This document shows, piece by piece, positions 36,430 to 48,794 of a stretch of DNA of 64,000 nt. The notes under the pieces are model-generated. The model saw only the letters and a program-made list of their open reading frames with translations, was not told the origin of the DNA and searched no databases. The position numbers were made by a program, and so were the translations under genes. The DNA is taken from assembly GCA_027257055.1 (NCBI GenBank), contig JAPVLO010000001.1, positions 15,151,501 to 15,215,500 on the forward strand, written 5' to 3'. The stretch comes from Cephalopachus bancanus (lineage: Eukaryota; Chordata; Mammalia; Primates; Tarsiidae). Positions within the stretch are counted from its first letter, which is position 1, and every line of letters starts with the position of its first letter.

Positions 36430-36925
36430 CATTTGTATGTAGCATCCATTGAGCATCTTACGCATGCCTGGCTTTAGCATTTATTGAGCACTTTTGTATG
36501 CCTGGCTTTGGTTATCATTGAGCATCTTTTGTAGGTCCAGCTTTAGTGTTCATTGAGCACCTTTTGTATGCCCGACTTTGGGGTTCATGGAGTACCCTTA
36601 GTATACCTGACTTGGCATTCATTGAATACCTTTTGCATGCCTGGCTTTAGCATTCATTGAGCACTTCTGTATATCCAACTCCAGGGTTCATTGAACATCT
36701 TTTGCATGCCTGGTTTCAGTGTTCATTGAGCACATTTTGTATGCTGGCTTTAGCATGTATTGAGCACTTTTGTATGTCTGGCTCTAGCGTTCATTGAGCA
36801 CTTTTGCATACTCAACTTCAGTGTTCATTGAGCACATTTTGTATGCCTGGTTTTGGCGTAAATTGAGCACCTTTTGCATGTCCGGCTTTAGCATTCATTG
36901 AGCACTTTCTGTATGCCCGCTTTGG
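36430..36925. repeat. Minisatellite, 14 units of 34-35 bp
   Basis: Each unit follows CATTCATTGAGCACCTTTTG, then TATGCCTGGCTTTAG, with point differences. The unit matches one stretch of the ancient TTTATTGAGCACCT-type repeat seen at 128-300. The array therefore seems to be a tandem expansion of a piece of that repeat. Units are diverged from each other, so it is not recent. Confidence 0.95.
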
Positions 36926-37556
36926 TAGGCCTGAAGCTTGAAGGTGAAGTCTCTTCCCTGAGGACCTCAGCTCCCGTTGGGAGAGGAGTAAGACCCTGGG
37001 GACTTGGTTGTCCAAAGGCCACTGTCTTCAGGGAACAGAGGGCAGAGGCCGGAGGGGGTGGAGGGCCGTTCCAGTGAGCTAGCCCCAGGCCTCCAGGAAG
37101 AGGCGAAAGCCCTCATGTGGTGGGACATGGGTGGGGCAGGCTGGGAAGGGCTGGGGCCTGGCCTGCCTGAGCCAAGGCCTCGTTGGGACACCCTAAAGAT
37201 GAGGGTGGCTCCATACGGGGAAGGAGAGGGGATGGCGGAGGCTTCCTGCCTGCACTGACCTTTTGGGGGAAGCTGCTGACTTTTGCTGTCACGGTGCCAC
37301 ACCCAGAATGAGTGATGAGGTCCACACCCTCCCCTCCGCCCTGGTGGACCTCTGTGACTTCCGGGGACCACAGAGTGCGGTGGCGGGACAGTGGCTCCCT
37401 CGTGTCTGTGGGCGTACGTTCCAAGGCCCCCCCCGCGGGTGCCGGGAACCGCAGATAGCACCGAGCCCGAGGTGCGCTGTGAGTTTTCCTATCAGTGACT
37501 GGTGGGAGTCCAGGCAGTGTGACTCCACCAGAAAAAGGAAGGCCTCGCGCCCCGAG
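36926..37556. other. Unique GC-rich sequence, no gene seen
   Basis: Frames of up to 197 codons overlap on both strands without domains. Confidence 0.45.
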
Positions 37557-37626
37557 ATTGAGCTCAATTTACACTGCATAGATTGAGCTGAGCTCAACTG
37601 AGCTGAGCTCAATTTACACTGCATAG
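37557..37626. repeat. GAGCT-rich direct and inverted repeat
   Basis: A 23-bp direct repeat TGAGCTCAATTTACACTGCA (+TAG) occurs at 37559-37581 and 37604-37626. The spacer between copies reads GAGCTGAGCTCAACTGAGCT, so GAGCT occurs at high density and with dyad symmetry. Both repeat copies are identical, so the duplication is recent. Confidence 0.9.
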
Positions 37627-37929
37627 GTTGCCTAGAAGTTTCCACCTGATACTTTTGGACTGAGGGTAACCGGGGCGACTGACACCGTGGCAGGGGACAC
37701 CGAGGCTGGCGGGCACGACTGTGGCTGCCTGGACAGCCGAGGACGTGCCGTGGCAGTGCCTCCGTGTCTGCGCGGCTCTTCCAGGAGGCTTGTTCCCAGA
37801 GCCCGGTCATGTGCTGTAGGGAGTGTGGCAGGATGCGGCAAATGCTCAAATGTATTTCTTGTATGATCGAGTGAATAAACACAGAGACACAGGTTCGAGA
37901 TCAGCAGTTGGCCTCAGGGCAACCATCTG
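37627..37929. other. Unique sequence, no gene seen
   Basis: Nothing recognised. Confidence 0.4.
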
Positions 37930-38388
37930 GGATAACTCCCACAGCAGCAGGAAAGGGGTTAATAGCAGTTGAAGGTATTTCCTTTTGAAAGGCAAGTTGC
38001 CACTTTAAAGACCCGCCAGCTGGGCACGTTTTGTTTAAGAAAGGCCAAATGGCCCAGAGACTGGTCATTTCATGGAAATGGAAAGAGTCTTATCTAAAAC
38101 CCCCCTTCTGAAGTTGACGGTTTACAAGACTGCGGTTCCTAGAAACCATTTGTTCTTTGAAAAATCTGATTTTGCTGAGCACAGCCTTGTAAGATTCCAA
38201 AGGAAGTATGTAATCACTCAACACGACCTCTCCCTTACCTAAACGAGGGTATAAGACCCACTTCTCCTGTTCTGGGGCGCTCGATTTGGACGCATTAGAT
38301 TCTCGGGCCCGCTGGGTTGGCCAGCGTAATAAAGTGCCACTTCCTATAATAGTCTCGGTGTCACGACCTCTCTATTATTTCTGCGACA
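37930..38388 (+). mobile_element. Solo LTR, ERV1/gammaretrovirus-like, with readable signals
   Basis: TATAAG at 38250-38255, then AATAAA at 38328-38333, about 78 bp apart, give the U3-R-U5 order of a compact retroviral LTR. U5 runs TAGTCTCGGTGTCACGACCT to the terminal CA at 38388. The 5' border is not resolved (37900-37970). No internal gag, pol or env sequence follows, so this is a solo LTR. Less decayed than the 15.6-kb LTR. Whether it drives transcription cannot be told from sequence. Confidence 0.75.
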
Positions 38389-39343
38389 GGGAGCCCACGC
38401 TGAGTGCGGACAGGCCACGTGGGCAGCCCTGAGGCCCGTGGCTCTCTGTCCCGCTGAGCTCCACCGTGCTCGTGTGCGACTGGGCTGGCTTCAAGGGACG
38501 CCCCCACCCCACGACGTCTCTGTCGAGTTGCCCCAGCTAAGGCCACGCGGAGCCAACATGCGCCATCCGCCATTCCTGCCCACGTGATAAGCTTCCCAGC
38601 CAGGAGAGTGGCTGCTGTGCTCGGCCAGGGCATTTCGGGTGGCTTAGTCCGCAGCAGCCCCGCGCGGCACCCTTCAGCACCCCGCGTGGGCCACTTTGCA
38701 CCTCTGCTTCCCTGCCTCGGGGTGGAGACGGCATCCCTCCTGGGGATCCTGCCTCATGGGTGGCCGCTGTTCTGTTGACTTGGTCGCAGGACCGGGGAAA
38801 GGTGGGGCGCCGGCTGCCACGTGGAAGGCGTGGGAGGCGCAGTCGGGCCAGGGAGAAGGGTGAGATCTGCGAGGCGCGGCTGGGGAGAGTCATTTCGAGA
38901 AGAGGGTGGATGGGGCCATCGGTAAAGGCCACGCCCTCCTGCGGACACACAGGTTGTGGGGTGAGCCGGCCGCCTGCACGTGGTCTTGCCTGGGCCTCTC
39001 CGGAGCCAGGCACGGGCAGGTCCCGGCGTGCAGCCTCTTCAGTTGCCAAGTTTCTCGTGGGCGGCACGTGTGAGCGCAGTGTGGACCTGTTAGGGCCGCC
39101 GCCCCCTCTGGTCTCCCAGTCGTGTGAGGCCCACGGGAAGGAGCCTCTCCGTGGCACCAGCCAGCCGTACCCTGTCCTCTGTCCCTCCTGGTCTCTCCAG
39201 AGCTGGCTCTCTGCCTTGGTGTTTTCTCTGGCTGCTCTGTCGGCTTCTGTGGCTGAAGTCAGGAACTTACCTGGCAGGCAGATGGGCACAACTCCTAACA
39301 CCCGCGTGACTTGTGGGACCCTTGGAAATGTCTTCATTTTGAA
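38389..39343. other. Unique GC-rich sequence, no gene seen
   Basis: A 266-codon minus-strand frame (38537-39337) and a 202-codon plus-strand frame overlap each other. Neither shows a domain. Confidence 0.45.
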
Positions 39344-39647
39344 GGGCTGTGGTGGCTCATGCCTGTGACCCCAGCACTTTGGGAGGCCGAGGCAGGAGGA
39401 TCACTTGAGGCTGGACGTTTAAGACTAGCCTGGGCAATATAGTGAGACCCCACCTCTACAAAATATTTTAAAAATTGTTTTACGGATGTGGTGACACACA
39501 ACTGTAGTTCCAGCTACTCAGGAGGCCGAGATGGGAGGCTCACGAAAGCCCAGGAGGCTGAGGACGCTGTGAGCTATGACTGCACCACTGCACTGCAGCC
39601 TGGGCAACAGAGTGAGACCCCAACTCAAAGAAAAAATAAAAAATAAA
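39344..39647 (+). mobile_element. AluJ-type SINE, old
   Basis: GGCTGTGGTGGCTCATGCCT, CACTTTGGGAGGCCGAGGCA, an A-rich linker at about 39461-39477 and GCACTGCAGCCTGGGCAACA. GTCTTCATTTT and GTCTTAGTTTC flank it as a probable imperfect duplication. Confidence 0.92.
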
Positions 39648-40247
39648 CGTCTTAGTTTCTTTTAAAATCGGAAGAAAAAATATGCTTTTAGATTCAGAGA
39701 AATATTTTAATATTTAATACTGTGTTCACTTTTTCACCAAGACAGCCATGAAATACGATTTTTAACGGTTCTTAGTTGAGGCGTGCACGGTGCCTGAGAC
39801 CCTGAACATTCGGCGGCCCTGGCTGGAGTTCCTGGTCCTGGTTCCTCACGCCCCTTTGCCGGCTCCCTCCCTTCCCACTGAAGGGAGGCCCTCAGCACTT
39901 CTGCACCCTGTGGAGGGCTCCTTCAGAAGGCCGCCACTGAGCATCGGCGACTCCATGGGGTCCACGTGCCTCGAGCCTTTCCCGGGGCCTGTCCCAGGTG
40001 TGTGGGCTGCTGGGTGTGCGGGTTTCTCTAGGAAGCTCCCATGGCTTTCTAGATATTTCTGAGCACTCCGGCCACCCCGTGGTCTCTGTTCACTGCTCCT
40101 CTACTTCTCCGCTCCTGTTTCCACGAGAGTTTTCTCATTTCTACAAGAGAAACACCAGTCACATGGCTCTCCCTCTCTGCGTCCCGAGACCCTTCCGAGA
40201 ATGCGACTCTCATTCTGTCTATCCGGCTTAAAACCATATCCCTCCTA
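39648..40247. other. Unique sequence, no gene seen
   Basis: AT-rich to about 39775, GC-rich after. Nothing recognised. Confidence 0.45.
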
Positions 40248-40527
40248 GGCCAGACGTGGTGGCTCACGCCGGTAATCCCAACGCTTTGGGAAGCTGAGGT
40301 GGGAGGATGGCCGGAGACCAATTTGGGAACCCAGTGAGACCCCGACTCTATAAAACCAGGAAATTAGGCAGGTGTGGTGGCGCATGCCTGTAGTCCCGGC
40401 TTCTCTGGGGGCTGAGACAAGAGGATCACCTGAGCCCGGGAGGGTGAGACGGCAGCGAGCTGTGATTGTGCCCCTGCACTCTAGCCTGGGGGACAGAAGG
40501 AGACCCCGACCCAAAAGAGAAACCCAA
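40248..40527 (+). mobile_element. AluJ-type SINE with a deleted left arm
   Basis: GGCCAGACGTGGTGGCTCAC to CACTCTAGCCTGGGGGACAG. The left arm lacks the segment around TTGAGCCCAGGAGTTC (about 20 bp). AACCATATCCCTCCT and AACCCATACCCCTT flank it as a diverged target-site duplication. Confidence 0.88.
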
Positions 40528-41270
40528 AACCCATACCCCTTCCGTCCTCCGTGGGACGGCGTCTGAGTTTCTTATGTCTCCGAGCCTGTCCCTGTCTCTT
40601 TTCCGCGTCACGCCTTCAAACGTCCCGACCTTTCCCCTGTGCTCCAGGTGGGCCAGGTCGCCTGGGATGCCCCAGCCGCACCGCTGCGTTCTCACGCCAC
40701 AGAGCCTCCACTCCGCTCCTGCCAGGCCCGTCGTCCCAGTGTGGGCCTGGAAGTCACCCCGTGCCAGCCCCACTTCCGTCTGCCAGGAGCACGCCCAACC
40801 CTCGACACTCACCCGGGGGTGGGATCTCTTCGGTCCTTCCCCTGCACCACGGGGCCTTTGCTCGCCAGACACGCCCCCTGCGGCTTCCGGGCCACACCCC
40901 ACAGAGCAGTCCTCCCTTCCTGTCCTTCCCGGTGGCTCTGTATCCCTGTGTGGTGAATGAATGAGTGAATGAATGAATGAGGGAACTGAGGCTTTGTGGC
41001 CACAGCGCTTTGTGTTCCCAGACAGGACACATCTGCCGTTGTTTCGCGCCTCCCCCGCCTCCACCCGCCCCTGTCCTCCGCACCCCACCTCCCTTCCAGA
41101 GCAGCACGAAGGATGCCCGACCGCGTCTTCACGCGTCGCCCCGGCAAGCTGGTCAGGCCGTCGCCCCGGCAGGGCTCCGGGCGTCTGCAGGGCCGGGCTC
41201 GTCAGCCGAGGTGCTTGTCAGGGACTCGCGGGGGCACACCTCTCCCAGCCAAACCTCTCCCAGCCGCAGA
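40528..41270. other. Unique GC-rich sequence with a short (GAAT)n run
   Basis: GAATGAATGAGTGAATGAAT at about 40956-40980 precedes GGGAACTGAGGCTTTGTGGC, probably an old L2/MIR tail. No gene seen. Confidence 0.45.
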
Positions 41271-41640
41271 GCGCGGCCTGGAGTAATAAAACGTTATTGA
41301 CTTTTGTTGAGAACACCCATCAGCCGCATCGATCTGAAAAGTAAGTGCCGGCCGAGGTAGCGCGGCAGTCAATACTTCGCCTTGAAGGACAACACGCTTT
41401 GATGGCTCCAGAAATATGTGTTTTTCCACACCTCTTGGCTGTCTTCATTTGCGATCCCGAGAAATGGCTTGTGAACTCAGGAGCCCGCGTGCGAGTTGTC
41501 ACTTTTGTGCTTAAATACCCTACAGCGGTGATGTTCGTTCATTCTCTCCCCCGGCCCTCCGGAGGACACCCGCGCTCACGGGCTGGGCGTGTGTGCTGCC
41601 CGCTTTTGCTATTAAAGGAAAGCAAAATATTTGATCCACA
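41271..41640. promoter_or_regulatory. Candidate conserved non-coding segment
   Basis: AGTAATAAAACGTTATTGAC, GTGCTTAAATACCCTACAG and GCTATTAAAGGAAAGC in repeat-free sequence. AACGTTATT is close to palindromic. Inference only. Confidence 0.28.
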
Positions 41641-41652
41641 CATGTATTTCTT

Positions 41653-41945
41653 TCTTTTTCTTTTTTTTTGTGAGTTGGAGTCTCACTTGGTCGCCCAGAC
41701 TGGAGTGCAGTGGCCGCTCCCGGCCACTGCTGCCTCGACCCGCTGGGCTCCGGCGATCCTTCCGCCTCAGCCTTCCGAGGAGCCGGAATTACAGGCACGC
41801 GCTACCATGCCCGGCTGATTTTTTGATTTATTGTAGAGATGAGGTCTCGCTGCCCAGGCGGGTCTCGAACCCGCGGGCTCAGACAATCCACTCACCTCAG
41901 CCTCCCAAAGGCGCGGGATGACAGGCTGAGCCACCGAGCCCGGCT
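41653..41945 (-). mobile_element. Young lineage-specific Alu subfamily SINE
   Basis: Full dimer with the B box (in reverse GGTCTCGAACCC) and the young 5' end GAGCCCGGCT. A 17-bp exact duplication CACACATGTATTTCTTT lies at 41637-41653 and 41946-41962. The hairpin block reads GTGGCCGGGAGCGGCCAC on its sense strand. Confidence 0.96.
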
Positions 41946-41962
41946 CACACATGTATTTCTTT

Positions 41963-42118
41963 GACGTATTTTGAGTTGGCTGTTGAGAGAGCTGGGGAAC
42001 GGAGGCAACCTTGCCAAGCCATCTTTGTGGGGAGGTTTGCATCTGTAGAGGATCCGTGTGGCCAGTCTGGCCTTCCCACTGCAGGATCTGGGAAAGATTA
42101 ACCGAGCCTGGCACCTTT
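41963..42118. other. Unique gap between SINEs
   Basis: Nothing recognised. Confidence 0.4.
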
Positions 42119-42132
42119 AAAGTCTGAAAGAG

Positions 42133-42415
42133 GTCGGGTGCGGTGGCTCACGCCTGTAATCCAGCACTTTGGGGGGCGGAGGTGAGAGGATTGCCTGAGC
42201 CCGGGGATTTGCGACCAGCCTGAGCCACGTGACGAGACCTTGCCTCTACCATAAATAAAAAAATTAGCTGGGGGTGGTGGCGCACGCCTGTGGTCCCAGC
42301 TACTTGGAAAGGCTGAGGCGGAAGGATCACCTGAGGCGGTGGAGGCTGTGGTGGCCGTGAGCGTGCCCTGCACTCCAGCCCGGGCGACAGAGACTCGGAT
42401 TCAAAAAATAAAAAT
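42133..42415 (+). mobile_element. Alu SINE, intermediate type
   Basis: Left arm AluJ-like (GTGCGGTGGCTCACGCCTGT), linker CCATAAATAAAAAAATTAGC, right arm GTGGTGGCCGTGAGCGTGCC, halfway between AluJ and the young form. A 14-bp exact duplication AAAGTCTGAAAGAG lies at 42119-42132 and 42416-42429. It lacks the first two or three 5' bases. Confidence 0.93.
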
Positions 42416-42429
42416 AAAGTCTGAAAGAG

Positions 42430-42969
42430 ACACTGACCACCCATCTGCCCGTCTGCAAGGCAACGTTTCTTGTCCCGTGTGGTGTTACAGGCACAAACCC
42501 CGTTTTAAGTCTCTGAGCCTAGGACCCACTTCTTCCATGGCAAATTCCAGAGTATTTTTGCCTAAGTGCTAACACACCTTGAAATTCCCAGGAACGCACA
42601 TGCGCTTAAGATGAGGGAAGGTGATTTCTTGTTACCTGAGCCTCACCAAGAGCTGGTCACTATTTCAGAAAACCGCCTCACTGACCACAAGGCCCCTCAC
42701 TGTGCCAAGCGGCCCGTGGATGCCTCAGTCTTCTTGTTTTGTCATTGTCGTATTCACAGCAGTTAGAACATCAGCACAGGTGTCGGCGACTGCACCACGC
42801 CTTCAGGACCGCAGTTACGCCCGGGAGCTGACATGTGGAAATGCATCTGTGATGAACGTCCTTTAATCCCGTTAGGGCGGCATGTTGGATTTTTGAAACC
42901 ATGCCGATGGGTGGGTTGTATTTATTCATTTTCCAGATGGACAGGAGACGATCGGAAATGGAGTTATAC
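42430..42969. other. Unique sequence, no gene seen
   Basis: Nothing recognised. Confidence 0.45.
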
Positions 42970-42980
42970 GAAGAGGGTTG

Positions 42981-43272
42981 GCCGGGCTCGGTGGCTCAGC
43001 CTGTCATCCCAGCACTTTGGGAGGCCGAGACGAGTAGATTGCCTGAGCCCGCGGGTTCGAGACCCACCCAGTCAACTTGGCAAGACTTCGTCTCTACAAT
43101 AAATCAAAAAATCGGCCGGGCGTGGTAGCGCGCGCCTGTAGTTCCAGCTGCTTGGAAGGCTGAGGCGGAAGGATCGCCGGAGCCCAGCAGGTCCTGGCTG
43201 CGGTGGCCGGGAGCGGCCGCTGCGCTCCAGTCTGGGCGACAGAGTGAGACTCCAACTCAGGAAAAAAAAAAA
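42981..43272 (+). mobile_element. Young lineage-specific Alu subfamily SINE
   Basis: GCCGGGCTCGGTGGCTCAGC 5' end, intact B box and GTGGCCGGGAGCGGCCGC. It keeps CCCAGCACTTTGGGAGG from AluJ where other young copies have CCCGCGCCTTTGG, so it may be an early member. The duplication is GAAGAGGGTTGG/GAAGAGTGTTGG. Confidence 0.95.
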
Positions 43273-43284
43273 GAAGAGTGTTGG

Positions 43285-44557
43285 TATGAGTGGGCTGGGG
43301 GCCACCCGTGAACGTCCCCTGGGGCGGACACGGGCAGTTCTCGTGTCCCGCCCAACATGCGGCCCCTTGCCTGTCTCCCTCCAGAGCCTAGAATCCGCCT
43401 GGCGTCTCAGCTGTCAGGACTCACTTTCAGGGCTTTCTTGTGAATTTGCTCAACTCTTTCCTGCGTCCCTTCCTTCCTTTTCAAATTCTTGCCTTCCCTG
43501 TCTCATTCGAACACAGGTACGAAACCAGACTTAGTCTTAGATCAGAGAGTGTTGCATCACACGGGGTGACGCTGCTTTCCTTCATGCCTGTATGCACAGT
43601 CACAGCCGGCGTCACGCCACTTCCGCCAACAGTGGCCTCCTGGGTGATGGTGGCCCCCTCGGGTTGCCCTGGAGCTGAGGGATTCCCGTCGCCTGGCAGC
43701 ACTGTGGCTGTTGCAAGGTGTTAGCAGAACGCATTCCCTTTCCTGCCTTCAGACGTGCAAATCGTTCCCATGGTGTCACAGTTGCCGACAGCGCCCAAGG
43801 CAGCGACGCACTGTGCAGGTGTGTGGCCTGGGGCCTGGGCTACTCCACACACAGCCTGGGTGTGTCGTGGGCTAGACCACCCAGGTTGTGTGAGTCACCC
43901 TAGGATGTTCCCACACGACGAAGCCACTCACGGCGCATTTCCAGAACGCGGCCCTGTCGTGAAGCCATGCGTGACTGTGGCTGCATGCATCATTATGTCA
44001 CGCGCACATAGGGTTTTCCTCTGTGTTTTATTTATAGCTTCAAGCATCTGCTCTGTGCTCCCCTTGACCTCACCACTCAAATTTTGTCTATTCTAAGAAG
44101 ACCTAAGTAGTTGATGACCTAAATCAGTATTTTAAAGAGTACTTCACAATAAAGTAGCAGAAACGTACACCGCCTGATTCATTACACAATTGCCTTTGAT
44201 TTCACTCTTATACGTAGCAGTGGGTATTTTTAACTTAAAAACGCTTCTTTTGCTGCAGTTTTTCTTCCGCAGCATATAAGGTCTTTACAGCGTATCTCCT
44301 ATAATTATCCAGACAGTGGGCTGTTTTGGTTCTGTGAATTCCAGTTGTCAGTAAATAGCGCTCTCTTCAACCTCCAGAGTCTGCGTTTTCATTTTTGTGT
44401 GGTGATGGAGAGAAAATGGCACTGTAAATAAAACAGAGAATGGCGCGGAGAATGGTGTGTAGGAGGAGTGGAAACTCAGAGCCGGGGGAACTCGCCCACC
44501 CCTTCGCTCTGTGGCTGGGTGATCCGGTCCCTACCGCTCCCTTCCATCAAAAAGAAA
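43285..44557. other. Unique sequence, no gene seen
   Basis: GC-rich to about 44030. AT-rich and repeat-free from 44090 to 44430 (ACACAATTGCCTTTGATTTC, ATAATTATCCAGACAGTGG). No gene seen. Confidence 0.45.
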
Positions 44558-44566
44558 AGAAGTCCT

Positions 44567-46126
<1,560 letters not shown>

Positions 46127-46136
46127 CACACACGCG

Positions 46137-46195
<59 letters not shown>
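46127..46195. repeat. Compound (CA)n(GA)n microsatellite
   Basis: ACACACACGCGCACACACAC then about 23 GA units up to 46194. The GA part is a perfect repeat and likely variable in length. Confidence 0.97.
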
Positions 46196-46196
<1 letters not shown>

Positions 46197-46255
46197 AATA
46201 CGCCGAAGTGTCAAAAATGCGTGAACCTGGGTCTACGGATATAGGAGACATTTTA

Positions 46256-46822
46256 ATAGACAAAGGTGACCCCCAAAAATCCAGAACCACTTTGTGGAGG
46301 GCGGGCCCCTTGGATCGCAGGCTTCCCCCCAGGTGAGCGTTCCAGGAACCCATCGACATCCATGGACCAGCTGGCGTTGTGGTGAGAGGCTGTGTGAGAC
46401 TCCAGCGAATTTCTTTTGAAGAGTCTTTCAGTGTGTTTGCCTCTTTCCTGATGGGTGATTTATGAGCGTTCCTGCCCACACTGTGTTGAGCGTCCAGCAG
46501 ATTTTGACCCAAAACGCCACGATCCCTGCCCCTCATCCTCCCTAGTCACCCGACATGGCACCGAGTGACTTTGCTTCCCCCGGATGAAAAAAGTCCTCAG
46601 AGGGAAACGTCTTGCCAGTGTGGAGAAGGTGAAACAAAAAAGGGCAGACGCGCTCAAAGGCATCACAATGGGCACGTTCACAAACCTTTTTGAGCAGCGG
46701 AAAAAGTATCTCCTTAGTTGTATTACGTCCTACAGAGTCCTTCGAAGGTGACTGAAGTTTAAACGTGTAGGAAAGATACACAGTTTTTAAAATAAATAAA
46801 TTGTTTTTTGGGGTCCCCCTGT
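46256..46822 (+). mobile_element. Internally deleted mariner-family DNA transposon, copy 2
   Basis: Collinear with copy 1 at 24673-25252. Shared blocks include GGAGGGCGGGCCCC, GGAACCCA, GTGAGAGGCTG, TTTTGACCCAA and GAGGGAAACGTCTTGCCA (GGGAAACGTTCTGCCC in copy 1). The ends (ACAAAGGTGACCCCCAAAAA and, reversed, ACAGGGGGACCCCAAAAAAC) form inverted repeats. It has the same size and the same internal deletion as copy 1, so both came from one deleted subfamily. Confidence 0.83.
46584..46752 (+). pseudogene. Mariner transposase C-terminal fragment, decayed (copy 2)
   Basis: The frame starting at the ATG at 46584 reads MKKVLRGKRLASVEKVKQ, then a stretch with LFEQRKKY and CITSY, and stops near 46752. 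It aligns residue by residue with KVPKGKRSAHVEEVK and CFEQWEKC in copy 1. Upstream of the ATG the frame is shifted relative to copy 1. It lacks the catalytic residues and the N-terminal DNA-binding part. Not functional. Confidence 0.7.
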
Positions 46823-47045
46823 AATTCTTGAATTTTTTTCTGTAAATTCGAATTACTTTGGAATACAGATTTAATCCAGATTATTTAGATTTTATTCAAA
46901 TCTTTAAATTTAACACATATTTAAAGGTTTAAACAAATAATTGTATCCCACCAAAAAAAGTGAAGAGCACGGAGAACACAGGTCTGTAAGGCAAACAGGA
47001 CGCATCAACACCTCTTGTGTTCCCGGAGTCTCTCCAAGCGCTTCG
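46823..47045. other. AT-rich unique sequence
   Basis: AAATTTAACACATATTTAAA-type sequence to about 46950. Nothing recognised. Confidence 0.4.
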
Positions 47046-47180
47046 TACGATCAGCTCATAATACCATCGCAATAATCCCACTTTGCAGATGATAAAACAG
47101 AGGGCCAAGGAGACGAAACGGGGTGGGGGTGGAGTCTGAACCCGGGTGGCCTGGTCTGGACCCCAGGTGGCTCTGCAGGG
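47046..47180 (-). repeat. MIR SINE fragment
   Basis: CCCACTTTGCAGATGATAAAACAG, GAGTCTGAACCCGGGTGGCC and GGTCTGGAC follow the reverse MIR core and its tRNA-related B-box region. Confidence 0.82.
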
Positions 47181-48480
47181 GTGTGCTGTCACTTTGCCTG
47201 GATGCAGCCCACGTTGGGACCGTCACGAGGGCTTCACGTGCGTGGCTTGTGTCCGTTCCTGCAGTGCCCAGCACTGTTCAACCAGTTCTTACACCCAAGC
47301 CTCATCTGCTCTTCTAACAAGAGTCCGCGCGGGTGAGGAGGACAGAGTCAGCATCTCGCATTCCTCTGGGGGGATGTCAGAGATGCTGGCTACAGGACTC
47401 TGCCGAGACACGCACAGCCAGTCGGCTCACCTGAGACAAAGCCCGGCCTTCCGGGGAGGTCCTGGGCCTTTTCCACTGCTGTCCTCACTCTCCCAAGGGA
47501 TTCCTGTCCTGCGTCCCCGCAGAGGGAGTCTGCAGTGGGGTCTTTGTGGCCATCTCTGTTGGAAAGTGCTCCCTAAAGGGACTCTCAGCCACAGTACCTG
47601 CCAGGAACGGCCTGTGCGGAGTGCCCTTAAGAAGAGAAATGCCACCTCCCTGTCAAAAAGACAATCCTACCCTGAGCATCCACCTTGCAGGGTCTGGCCC
47701 ACGCAGCCATGCCCCCACCGCGGGCTCTGCGGCAGAGAAAGAAAAGCCAGCCTTGCCTTCTCCCTTCTTTCTCTTAAAAGAGAAGCGCCTCGGATGCGAT
47801 CACCAACTTGCCCACGGCTCTGTGACCAGAGAGGAGACACCTGCTCGCTGTGAAATTCGAGAATTATCTGTTCAGAAGCACCAGAAAATCTAGAAGAAAG
47901 GGGACGAGGGTCATTTTTACGGGTAGCTTTTGCTCCTTTTTGCATTTCGGCAGTAAAGACGAGAGATTTCATCTAACTCTGGGAAAATCTTGACAGGTAG
48001 ACAGATATGCTTGCTCTTGGTCATTCTCGTGTCTGATGAGTTTGGTTCCAACGTCTTTTCTGTGGTTTCTTGATATCAGCATTTCCAAGACTGCCTTCTG
48101 AGGAATATGCCTGCAGAGCGGACGAGCGTTCCACGGGAAAGTGTCAAGGACCGACAGCCCCTTGGGTGGTGCACAGTCGGCCTCCCTCTGAGGGAGTCAT
48201 GTGATCTGCCGTGAGTCCGCCGTCTGGCACGTTCTGTGATGAAGCTCTGGCCAGCTCGGCTCAGCCTCGTGATTTCCAAGCCCCCTTTTCAGGTGAATTT
48301 GTTAACAACTACCTCGACAAAGGCTCCTTTTTGGGATAAAAGTGTCCACCATTATCTCCCAGCCCATTTTCTGCTTAGGAATAGGCCTTCCGAGCCTCCC
48401 CCTCCTAAATGACCCCAAGAGCACGTGCAGTTTGCAGATGGACGTGCAGAGAAATGCAAAAGACTCTTAGAGTGTGGACT
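47181..48480. other. Unique sequence, no gene seen
   Basis: A 235-codon plus-strand frame (47146-47853) has no domain and begins inside the MIR. 47850-48080 and 48290-48460 are repeat-free and AT-richer and might be conserved. Nothing else recognised. Confidence 0.45.
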
Positions 48481-48767
48481 TTTTATTCTTATTTTTTGAT
48501 TTTATACTTTTGAGTCAGAGTCTCACTGTCACCCAGGCTGGAGTGCAGTGGCCTGCTCATGGCCACCACAGGCTTGGCCTGCTGGACTCAGGCTGTTCTT
48601 CCACCTCAGCCTTCCAAGTAGCTGGAACCATAGGCGTGCACCACCACGCCCAGCTAATTTTATGAGTTATTGTAGCCAGGTTGCCCAGGCTGGTCTTGAA
48701 CTCCTGGGCTCAGGCAATCTTCTTGCCTTGGCCTCTCGAAGTGCTAGAATGATGTCTGTACCTGGCC
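48481..48767 (-). mobile_element. Alu SINE, intermediate type, diverged
   Basis: TTTGAGTCAGAGTCTCACTG at the tail side, GAGTGCAGTGGCCTGCTCAT, linker TTTTATGAGTTATTGTAG and GTACCTGGCC at the 5' side. The left-arm region just inside the 5' end is shortened. Confidence 0.9.
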
Positions 48768-48794
48768 GAGTGCAGATGTCTTAAAAACCTCTGC

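Noticed and set aside
38537..39337. 266-codon open frame on the minus strand
   Set aside because: A similar-length frame overlaps on the plus strand, and there is no domain or codon-position signal.
40426..41088. 220-codon minus-strand frame
   Set aside because: Its C-terminal part is translated Alu sequence.
47146..47853. 235-codon plus-strand frame
   Set aside because: It begins inside a MIR and has no domain. Other frames overlap.
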